A stretch of DNA of 64,000 bases from Lamellibrachia columna (Eukaryota > Annelida > Polychaeta > Sabellida > Siboglinidae), in NCBI GenBank assembly GCA_963662155.1, contig OY759265.1, positions 42,701,209 to 42,765,208 on the forward strand, read 5' to 3'. The notes beneath the pieces are model-generated. The model saw only the letters and a program-made list of their open reading frames with translations. It had not been told where the DNA came from and did no database searches. This document shows positions 38,876-50,600 of this stretch, piece after piece; the stretch's first letter is position 1; each line of letters begins with the position of its first letter. Position numbers and translations under genes: made by a program.

Positions 38876-40992
38876 CCTGGCGACCCGGGGTCATGGTAGA
38901 CACACGTAGGACTTCGGTGGACTGCCTGCTGCTATTGCTGTATCAGCAGATTCGATCTGGCAATGATGGTTATTGAAGATGGTCAATCTATGGGCGATCA
39001 ACGAATGGATGAACTGGATGGTTGATTAATATCAACCTCTGAAAGCTGGTTTATTTAAACTAAACGTACAGTGGACTCCTGTTATATTGAACATGTTTTG
39101 ACTTAGTCAAACTGTGCGATGTTCCATATATCAATGGGTATATCAAAAAGGGCGGACCAGAACGGAGATTTCAAAGTTGTTCCTTTTACGCGGATGTTCC
39201 TGACATCGGGACCAGGAGTCCACTGTAGTGTTGTGTCCAGGTGATAATGTGATTGAATTAACCCGTTTTATTATGATAAATGCAGAATATGCACCTGTAG
39301 AATATGTAGGGGGCTACGTCTGGAGATGTTGTCAGAAAGAAATGGGATAATCCTTACATTTAATTAAAACATTTCGAGAATACTACTGTACTTTGGTAAT
39401 ATAAAAAAGCTATATCTGATGTTTTCGGCCCTATACATATGAAAAATTAAACAGTTGTGCAATCTTATCAGCCATTTAAACTTGCATTCTGGTCAGGCTA
39501 CAAAAGTGACCATCGTTCAACCAGGGGGACATGTCCGGACATGTCCACTGATGCAATATTTCGAAATACTGGCAGTGGCAGACTTGTTCCTGTTAATAAC
39601 CTGCCCATGTGAAGTCAGTCGGGTTTGGACCAGTTAAGGAACATCGATGTCGTAAATATCCTGACATGCTGCAATAATAGGACATTTGATTACTGTAGAG
39701 AGCATCACCGATGGTAACTAGACGGTGTTTCCTAGCAACAGAGCTTAGTGACATGCATGTTTAGAAACTTTCTGCGACTGCCCCTGGAATGATGGATGTT
39801 GTTGAACTCGTGGGAACTTCCCAGGAACAATGCCTATTTGAGGCAGCACAACAACGTCTGTTAATACCACGCCCCTTGAGAATAGAATGCCGCAGGTTTT
39901 CTGTAAATGCAGTACAGTCGACTCCGCTTAACAGAATTGCATATAACATAATCAGCCATTTAGTAGAATCAAGTATACTGGCTGCGACGGAATCATTCCC
40001 TAATTATGCTGTATCAAAATGCGCCGCTTAAGTGAACCAGCCGCTTAGTAGAAACAAACTGCTCTTGCCTGCAGTGATTCTCCTAAGCGGAGTCCGCTGT
40101 ATCAGCTGTCGTCGGGTACAAACGCCAAACGTTGTTGCATATTTTCACCTTGTACAGAATGTATAGTGTTAAGTTGGTATCCTCTCTTGGTGGTATGCCA
40201 GAACGTAGTAATGGGGGGGTACAGTATAATGTGAAAATATTAATGTTGACACCATTTAATTTTTCTGTGATAAAAGTGATTGTCATTGGGTACAATTTTG
40301 ACGTAGAAGTCATATTTTAATGGAACAAGTTACTGCCAGTCTTTAGAGATCTTTTTTTTTTTTAAATGCTTACTGTCGTGGCCATGCGGGTCATGTGATC
40401 AGTCACATGGTGCAAGTGCTTACCAGTCACCATGGTGATCAAGTTCAAATGAGTGTAGCTCACCACACATTCAGAATCGTTGCACTGTAGCTGCTTCACA
40501 TCTATGGTTTGTCAAATAGTGCTAGCGACTTACATGCATCATAATGTGGTAGTTTAATGAGACGATTTCCTTTGATAGGATGTCGCAGTTAACAATACTG
40601 TGATCGCCATTCCGTATCAGTTGGTATGAAAAGATAGTGTCAGAAATACAGAGTGCAATATGTAGAACTATAAATGAACGCAGGATGTAACTGCAAATAA
40701 AGCAGCATTTACAGAGGGTAAGCTCACATGTTGGCTGTTTGTTTTACAGTCGATTCTACTTTGAAGGGACCATATGTTTTGATTTCCTGATCTTTGTTTT
40801 TTGTTTGTTCGTGACGACGCAAGCAAATGTCTAGACTTGTGATTACTTGCAAACAATCAGGTTACTTTCTCTTGTCAAATGCAGGTAACAAATCAGTATG
40901 TGGGACACACAAGTAATCACTTTACCCATTGTTATTGTATTTTGTATTGTACATACACGTATATTTCATTACCATATAAGGTATAAAATAAA
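38876..40992 (+). other. putative 3' UTR / flank of dystrobrevin
   Basis: There is no convincing coding sequence after the stop. AATAAA hexamers on the + strand lie at 40696-40701 and 40987-40992, so the 3' UTR could be about 1.8 or 2.1 kb. The true cleavage site cannot be fixed from sequence alone. Confidence 0.4.
40987..40992 (+). terminator. candidate poly(A) signal for dystrobrevin
   Basis: AATAAA on the + strand, followed by a T-rich stretch. It is the last good hexamer before the opposing DDX24 gene; an alternative is at 40696-40701. Confidence 0.35.
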
Positions 40993-41018
40993 TATAAGTA
41001 TTACAAATTGGTTGTGTT

Positions 41019-41024
41019 TTTATT
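41019..41024 (-). terminator. candidate poly(A) signal for DDX24
   Basis: TTTATT on the + strand, i.e. AATAAA on the - strand, about 500 nt after the DDX24 stop. I saw no closer AATAAA on that strand. Confidence 0.4.
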
Positions 41025-41518
41025 TGCTTCTTTGTTTTTGATTCTTTGATCGTTGCTTCTTCAGTTAGGTCAATGTACACCTTCCACAAATCATGAAAGT
41101 TTATATTTTAAGAAAATACTATATACTATATTTATAATGAATGTCAATATTTTACAAAAGATATTGGTTAGCATATATGATGGTTCACATAGTTTATGAT
41201 CCCTCTAATTAAAATAAATCAGTTCAAACATAATTGAAATCTGTATTTTCCGGCATTAATTTGACATAAATTATTTCAGAAATTTTTTTTTCAATATTAA
41301 TTTACTCTGAACATTTTACCTCACTTCTAAGATAATATCTGAAATAAAAACAATTATGACACGATCACTGAATTGATCACATGATGGCAACACTACTGCC
41401 AATAGTAGTCCATCAGGTGACAGCATTATCTATTCTGCAATCCCAGAATGCTTTGCATCCATCATTTATAGAAGTCACAAATGTCCTGTTTCAACATATC
41501 TTCCTGCATTGCCTCACA

Positions 41519-41664
41519 TCACGTCTTCGTTTCCTTCTTGTGCTTCCCAAAATTCCTCCTTTTCCGCTTCTTCTTTCTTGTCACGCCAGTTTCAGCATCC
41601 TGCTTCGGGGCCTTCTGTTTCGTCTCCTGCTTCACAGCACCCACAGCGCCACCTGCTGTTGATT
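41519..41664 (-). CDS. DDX24: DDX24 exon 17 (basic C-terminus and stop)
   Basis: The acceptor is tggttcacag. It reads [20 protein letters not shown], then [19 protein letters not shown] and TGA at 41519-41521. The basic tail suits nucleolar location. Confidence 0.88.
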
Positions 41665-44600
41665 CTGTGAACCAAATACAGGCAACATTAACAAATGACA
41701 TTTCCACGTTTGTTTTCCTCAAAAAATTAAAACTTTAAATATTTTCAATCACTTCGGTGATTCTTCGTAACTGAATGCAAACAATTCTCTTAACAAAATG
41801 ATAGGGACTCGTTCCAAAACCACCAGTTGGATTTAATGGTACAAAGTCTGACCGTTTTTATCATCTTAAAAAGTATGAATTACCGGATTCAACCTAATAA
41901 GCGTAGTGTGCTTGAAAAAAATTGGGCCATGAAAAAACGTCAAGGAATCTGTTCTTATAAGCGTGCACTAAAATGTGTTAATCTGGACAATAAGGCAACT
42001 GTTTAACACTAGTGGTGTCATTTGGTGACCAGTGTAGAACAACTATAAAGTGGTTACAATTGTTTAACACCAGATGGCAGCACTTTTCAGCTGTTCCACA
42101 CTAGTCAAATAACAATAATTATGGATCCTGCTGATTAAAAAAGGGGGTGTATGCTTTAGGGCATGTATGCTTAATAGGTCGAATACGTTATATCAATTCT
42201 AACATTCTGACTGCTCAAATGTGTTTTAATGTATCACTATTTATAAAATATATAATTGGACCATCACCTGGTAGGAAAGTTTAAAGACAGAATCCAGAAA
42301 AAAACGAGGAAAGACAGAAAGCAAACAAAAAAACAAAACAGACATAGGCAATAAAAAAAGTGGTCAGTAGGTCGTTAACGACTGAGAACGAAAGTGGAGA
42401 GGTTGTCCCTGAGAATGTGATATCTCCACTCCTACCCCATGTATGGATGCCACTGACCTCTCATGAAGGGCAGGCACAGTCTGCCTGACTTGGTCGGGTA
42501 CTTGCTAGAGAAGTGCTGCTGCACCATTGGCTCACGCAGCGAGGCCTGCAGGTTGTACCTCAGTCCTGCCAGTCGCTGTCGCTGCTGGGACTGCTCCATG
42601 CTGTCGCCAAGGTCGTGCAGACTGGTGGTCAAGGTCATACAACAATGGGTGAATACCTTAAGCGGGATTCACCGAATGCAGTTAGTTGTAGGCCAGTGAA
42701 CGCTTTCAGTTTGATGCAAATAGAAGAATTTGACGCATGAAAATTATATAAGTTTGTTATGAAAATAGCAGTTTTTCTTTCCAAAAGACGCCAAACAATA
42801 CAAGCTGATCATCTGATGCCTTTACTTCTAAACCACATAAAATAATGATAATCAGGAGTCAATTCAAGGCAAAGTTGATTCAAAGGTGTTAAAGTTTATT
42901 CAAAGGTGTAAATTCAAAATTGTCATGCAACAAATAAATTTTTCGTTAGTCACGCAAAACTGATGTGTGGGGCTATCATCATCCTTTACTATTTATTAGT
43001 GATGTGTGGGGCTGTCATCATCCTTTACTATATATTAGTGATGTGTGGGGCTGTCATCATCCTTTACTATTTATTAGTGATGTGTGGGGCTGTCATCATC
43101 CTTTACTATTTATTAGTGATGTGTGGGGCTGTCACCATCCTTTACTGTTTATTAGTGATGTGTGGGGCTGTCACCATCCTTTACTGTTTATTACTGATGT
43201 GTGGGGCTGTCATTCTTCATTATGGGGTGTCCTCTGGTCTTGCAAGTTGAAACACTACCGCAAAAATTCATTTGGCATGGTATGCCTTAAAATGTCTACG
43301 AATGAGAAAAACCAGGAATTAACTTGCAAAACTTGGGTCCTACAATTGACATGCTCCTTCGAAGCCCAAAAAAGTTTATTCCAAGCCTGGAATGTTCTTA
43401 AAATGATCAGTTATTAAGTCCTGTGAAGACAATGGAATTTTTTTACAAATTAAATTAAATTTAATTTGTCAATCTCCTATGACCAATGACAGAGGAGGAT
43501 CATATAATGAGAGTGTGTGGCGCAGAGCCAGTTTGTGTGCAATTATCCATACACAATAACTTATTTATGTCACTAAGATAGATTCAAGGACAAGCCAATC
43601 CAATCTGCTTGAAATCAAAAGCACGAGTGCTACAACGTAGATGGTACAGAGCCACAGTATTAAACACAGTGCAGTATACTCTTAACAGTGATGTACACAC
43701 CCATGCACGCAAACCCTACCAGTTGAAGCGGTAGGCTACTGATTTGAACCTACAGATCTTACACATCATACCGCTTTCACCAAGTATCAGCAAAATGTTT
43801 ATTTCTATGTACAAAGTACTATGTTCCGAATCTAAATAACCGTTCTGCCCTTTTATCAATCATCAACAAAATGTTTATTTATATACAAAGTATTAGGTTC
43901 CAAAATAGACATTCCACCCTGGCCCAGAGCATGAAATATCACCAAAATGCATAAACATGTCCATTTTAAGGGTACATACCTCCACCCAAGCCTTGCTGCA
44001 TATTGTGTACCGCTTTAGATTTACAAATATTGATTGTATCCATACTTTTATTTATTGCTACGGACTTAATTTAAATTTCAGTGTACCATTGCATCTGAAA
44101 TAAACCAGTTATGTAAACAGTTATGGTCAGGCAAATGGTCACTGTTCAATGGTCAATGATCACTGGTCACCACAAACAATCAACAAAAGATACAGTTCCT
44201 GTTCATCCAGTTCAATGTCCATCTCTCTGGCCGCCTTCTCAAACCAACTGTTCTGTTTGCGGCGTTTGATCATGCTGAAAGAAACCACACCAATATTAGA
44301 AATACACCAACAGGCTGACCTAAATGTTATGAATCTTCTGAGCACTTACATGGGCCCTGGGTTACCCTCAATACCCCTAAAATCAAACAATGGAAGAAAA
44401 AATCTCAGTTTTTAAATGTCTGTAACTCAAAAACGGCAACAGATACACTGGGCAGATTCTGGAAGCCTGGACCACCATTACCCAGGGCAGTGATTTTTAG
44501 AGAATTAGCTCTACCCAGAGGCGAGTTATGATCCTCAGAAAAAAATGTCCACAAAACACAGACGTGATTCGCAAGTGCCAAAAATGTGTGTGACACCCTA

Positions 44601-47600
44601 TCTTTAAGGGGCCATCAATTCAAAACTGTTTGGAGTTGAGGGCTTACATTTGGTGTGTGATCATTATATCAATAAAGGTATTTTTTTTTATCAAAATCTG
44701 AGACCCTCGAACTGGGACCCCCGGTGGATTTCAGATGGAATAACCCACTAATGAACATCATTAGTGGGTGTGATTACACTCTACATTCATGCTGGTTAGG
44801 CCCAACAAATTTCTGGTTTCTGGATACTTTAAAGGTTCAAAGTCTAATTGTTCTTATCAAAAAATCATGTTTTTAGTGTAAACTCTAACTATACTGACAA
44901 CTTGACCATGCAAATGTGTTTAATGAACCAAATATTTTCATATTATTTTACCATTATCGGTTTAATTTGAAGGTTTCAACTCCAATATCATGGTTACATT
45001 GCACGCTGAATGACATGTTCGATTCTCATAAACAGATAACCATAAAATTATATTTTTAATGTGGTTCATTGAAATACATTTGAGTAGTTAATATGTTTGA
45101 ATAGATGTATTTTATACTATACATAACATGATTTTACAATAAAAACGATCTGACACTGCACCAGTAAAATGCAGCATCATGGATTTTATGTAGATTGTGG
45201 GACAGCGTTACCACTTGGTGAAAGCTGAACAAATGATTACTAACGCATGTGTTTCCAGTTTTAGTTAATGATGTTTAAGTACGGTTACCTAAAAATTTTT
45301 ATTACGAATACTTATACATACTTATTCTTTTACAGATACTTATGAGAAAGGTATTTTTAGCAAGATGTGCTAATGTTCGAAATCAACGAACAAAACACCC
45401 CACAGCTCCTGAACAGAACAACATCAAAATGCAATTTCCGGCAGGAAAAGAAAAAATTTATTCCACGATTTTATTTACATCCTTGTAAATAAAAATTCTA
45501 CATCATCAAGAAAACCACAAATACACTTCAGAATGGAAAAAGTTAAAACACATAATTTTAAGGACCAGCCCGAAACCTGAGATGTGTTAGAGGGTATTTA
45601 CCTGTGTTAGAGGGTATTTACCTGTGTTAGAGGGTATTTACCTGTGTTCCTCCTTGTCTATCTGGCGGGCCAGATTCACCCTGGTCTTCACACCAAACAT
45701 GTAGTCAGACTCGACCGGAAACACCGGCAACTCCTCATCTAGATATATAAAGAGGTTGTAGTCAGAAACAACTAAATATTTAGTTATTAAAACAAATTGT
45801 TTAGTAAAACAAATGAATAAACAAACTATGGTCTAAACATTGTAAAAACATGCCATGTCAATCGGTAGGAGTGATAGACCATTTTAAACTTTGATTGTGG
45901 GAGAAAATAGAACCTGCCAAGATCATATACATCAGGTTGGTAGAGAATAATGAAGTAAAAATTTTCTTCTAATCACAACTATTCAGATTTACTTACTCAA
46001 CATTTCAGCTACAATTAATAAATAAAATCTTAATTTTCGCACATTAAAAATGGCAATTGTACATTCTTTAAAATACAGTAATGTCCGTAATAATACAGTT
46101 GACATCATCATCATCTAAAATATTACATGTCTTAAAACCATTTCTGATGTCTAACATTTCCGATAAAACGTTCACATTTGATGTTGTTACGTTAGACAAA
46201 CCAGCCTGCCACACACGGCCAATGTCATGCACAGACACGTCATACATTGTACTACATTCATTTAGGATATGACGGTAATTTGCACTACAATTTGACCATG
46301 GGTTTGCAATGGACAACTTAGCAACACTGTTTATAATCGGTGAACAGTGGTTCATAGCTTTATGAATAAATTTTGAGAACCTTTGGTAGCCTTCATCAGG
46401 AACTGAATTCTGGGACAACTAGTTCTTATTTTGCTCGCCAGTTGGCATGGCAAGCAGATGGATTAAAGAGGTGATATGGATCAGAAAGATTATCCAACAA
46501 TGATGAGGGGAGATACCAACTCAGCCACGTATGGCACGGCCTGCTGGCCATGCTAACTAGAAAGCAGAAGAAGAATTAGTCGTCCCAGAATTCAGTTCCT
46601 GATGAAGGCTACCGACCCAGTAGCCGAAACAAATCTCAATAGTCAAAGTCAAGTCGTTTGATGATTTTTAAAAAGGTATTCACTCGTTTATAAAACTACA
46701 GCTTCCAACACAGACCTCGATTGAGGGCGAGGACGATCTTGCGGTAGTTCTTGAGATCCTCTGGTCCGACCAACATGACACTGAGGCCTTCCTTGCAGGC
46801 ACGCGCCGTCCTTCCACTCCGATGGATGTAGTTCTGTACAAACACACGGTATGATCAACTGATGCTATTCAAGTCTAATGTTTCCAATTATTGACTGTTT
46901 CCATGGTGATCCTTTTTCTAGCAATTAGTTTATGCTCGTAAAGTTGATCAGTGTTGATTACTTTTGAAACAATTGTATATTTTAATTACACCGAAGGTTG
47001 CATGTATCAACTAAGATTCAAACTTAAAAGATAAGAATTATTAGATATATGTGGCTATTAAACAACTCTACTATTTCTCGAGACACCCACCTCCGTGGTG
47101 CGAGACACTTGATAGTGAAGCACATGTTGGACATCAGGAATGTCAAGGCCACGTGCCGCCACGTCTGTCGTTAGTAACAACCCCTTCCAGTTTGCTGAAA
47201 CAAAACGTTTCACTGACTATCTAACCAACAAAATATTTAGCTGAAAGACATTTGTGTTTCTATTAGTAAACACGCATTTGTTTGTCATTTATCATTTCAT
47301 TGCTTAATGTACCCCTTTAGAAATGTGGATAAGCATATATTTTTTTCAGGTATAACTGGTGCATATTAGCTACAGCTTATTAGCATTGTAGTAAACGGAG
47401 GAACACAATTTCTCTGGTAATTTCACCTTTACATATACATTAGGGTGTTCAATTTTTTATGCCATGCACATGGGCAAAAAATGTGAGGTTTGATGAGAAA
47501 ATTTTTTTTTTAAATTTCATAGCAATCCGTTGAAAGCAAATGACTGCTCACATAACACAAATTTACCCCTGAAATTTCAAAATGCAAAATCTCGACAACT

Positions 47601-50600
47601 ACCGAAATGATTCTCATAAAATGTTCACTGTGACTTATTCATGAGAGAAGGTTTATTGCCTGAACAATTAAGTGCAATCAACCAGTTAGAGTTAGGGAAT
47701 CCTAACCGGTTGATTGAGCTAAATCTTAGCTCAATAAAACCTTCAAATAAACCAACATTGTCTCGTGAACAGGTCAACGTGAACATTTTATGAAAATCGG
47801 TTCAGTAGTTTTCAAGATACTGCATTTTTTTTTGGGGGGTAAATTTGTAAATATATTTAATGGTACATTATAATTTGTGATTGCGCATATGCATGGTTGT
47901 TTGAAGGATTTTTTCTAGGACAAGTGCTCCTACATACATGTACATATTGGCGACTATAACCAAAGCTGTAAGGTAAACATGCAAAGAATTAGGTAATTGA
48001 GATACATAATCAAATATGTAGAAATATTAAGTTTGACACTATAGTTTGACAAACAAAAAACAATACCTCTCAGTCAACAATGTTTTGGGATTTAAAAAAT
48101 GCTGTACTAAGAACACCTACCTTTAAATCGATCAAGATTGCGCAGCCGTTGTCGTTGATGCATGTCAGCGTGGAGCGGAAGTGGCTGACACTGGAGAAGG
48201 GTGAAGATGGACACGAGCCGGCGGATACAGTCCTTGCTGTTGGCGAAGACGATGGTGCGCCCGGGGTAGCGCAGCAGGAAGTAGTAGACATACAGGTCCT
48301 TCTCATCGGACTTCGAGCAGTTTATGCGGGCCTCTGTGAGGGCGCCAGCAGTCCCGCTCTTCTGCGTCAGGTCGATCACTTTCGGTCGTTCCTTCACCCC
48401 AATTTGCGTCGTCAGCATTTCTGTGTAGAGAGATTAGGCAAGTTATCAGATCAAAATGATTTCACTACAGTTACATAATTGATGGGCCTGTCATTCTGTA
48501 TATTAGACATTGGATTATAACATATATTTGATGATGTGCATATGGTTACTAGGGATGAGCAAAATACTCAGAGTATTGCATATTGCCACATCGCAATACT
48601 CAATTTTTAATACTGCAAATTAACTGTAATAGGTTTTGAAATTTGCAATACACTATTGCAAATTAATTAATGCAAAACATGTTCTGGTGATTTATGTATA
48701 TTATACTAAACACTTCTATAACCTCTTATACAATTATATTTTTTAATATTGTAGTAGTATATTCAATACCATAGAGCAGAAAAGTATTACAAAAGTATTT
48801 GCAATACTTAAAAAATTCTGCTGCCATCACATCGGGCTTTCAGCAATATTTCAGAACACAGATTTCACACACAGGTTACCCACAAATGCACGGGGAGGCT
48901 CTGAAATTTTTGTGTTTGTAAGCTGGATTTCAACTAACTTACTAAAGCCTGATTATTGTGCAATTTAAAAACTTGTACCAGTACACTACATAATAGTGGA
49001 CAGTGGAAACCCCAACAACACATACCAGCTGTAAGTCAACCAAAAACTGGATCCAACGCCTTAAACAAAAAAGAAAAAATAACACAGACAGTAATTGTGA
49101 ACTTCCACTCACCTAGTTTCTGTTCTGGCGTAAACTTGACTCTCTTCTTCTTCATGATGCGTCGCGGTCCGGGATGGGCCATGGTGAGGGTGGCAGAGAA
49201 GACAAATGTCTGTCTCCGGGCCAGCTTCTTCTCATCTCTGTAGGCAGCAGAGGAGACTCTGAGGACAACTTGACAAACACGACACGTCCCACTGGTCTGA
49301 CATCTACACAAGTCTGCTACTTTCACTGATGAATCTCCCAGTGATTGTGTCCTGTGTGGTGTCCCTATACTTTTGTATTACTTGCTATTTCTAATTTTTG
49401 TGACAGATAATACAAAAAAAATTACATTAAAAAACCTTTTAAAATTTAAATTCACCTTAATTATGATTAAAATATAATACATCTTATAAGCTCAAAGCTG
49501 AAATGTTTCCAAGCCTGAATCTTGGCTCTTTGCATAGTGTCCAACACAATTTCATGATAAACTTTGGGTATGCTGAATTTGCCTCCGGTACAATGATATT
49601 TTCCACTATTTTTTAACCACAAAAATGTAAATTTAACTGTGTGTGCTGATGAATGATTTATTCACATTCCAATCTCATAACCAATATTTATTATAAAATA
49701 ATAATGCATTGTGAAAATAGTAATTTCACAAAATACTCTTCGCTGTGGAAAACTACTTTACTTTATGCTAACAGATTATGATGGACTTGGCTCATTATTA
49801 ATTCTCACAAGGAAAAAGTGCAAAAAGCATTTTTAAACAATTTAGAAAAATCTTGATTTTAGTTACAAAATCAGTTTTAGTTAATAAAAATCAGCTTATC
49901 AGGAAACATCCACTGATTATTATGATGATCTAGCAAACTAACTATATGCACCGTTCATACACTTACACATTGATGAATTCGAGTAGGCTTGACAGCTCCT
50001 CAAAGTGACCCTTCTCAACCATGCGGTCAGCCTCGTCCACTACCAGACACTGAATGTCCGTTACCTTGGCCAGGTGCTCATTGCCCTGTGGGAAAATTAC
50101 ATCACTGTCAGTTTTGGAAATCAGTTGCTGTATGAGAGCTGCATTGATTTATTTACGCACAATTGTACACCGATCTTGTTCAATAATAATGTGTACACGA
50201 TCATGATACTGGTACGCCTGTACATCGATGTTCCACTGTTTCTCTGATCACTTCATGTTATTCAATATTAAGTATTTTATATGAAGATATTGTGAGCGTG
50301 TGTATGCATGCATGCATGCGTGCGAGCGAGCGAGCGAGGGAGGGTGGATGGTTGGCTGGGTGGGTGGGTGGGTGGGTGTTCAGTACGTGTTAGAAAAGTT
50401 CTACCAGGTAATCATGTATCAATTTTCAAATGAAATTAAAATAATCCACCAGAATTTAATTATGATTGTCTTGACTTCAAATAAAATTACTACAGATTAA
50501 ATACAACATGAGAGTGGCCACACTTTTATGTATTCCCCAAAACTTTACTAATGCATCTAAAAATTACACTGTTCTTTTAAATAAGAAAGAAAAAATTAAC

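Noticed and set aside
42963..43417. Open frames over the 39-bp repeat
   Set aside because: 39 is a multiple of three, so frames stay open through the minisatellite; it lies in a DDX24 intron on the other strand.
44160..44274. DDX24 ending at the stop in the frame following exon 15
   Set aside because: Exons 16 and 17 continue the family's C-terminus ([10 protein letters not shown], basic tail) with matching phases through the donor at 44193.
46068..46418. 116-codon frame on the - strand inside DDX24 intron 14
   Set aside because: Its start reads through a Penelope-like terminus ([10 protein letters not shown] is also seen in the + copy); the rest is unrecognised and is probably repeat-derived.
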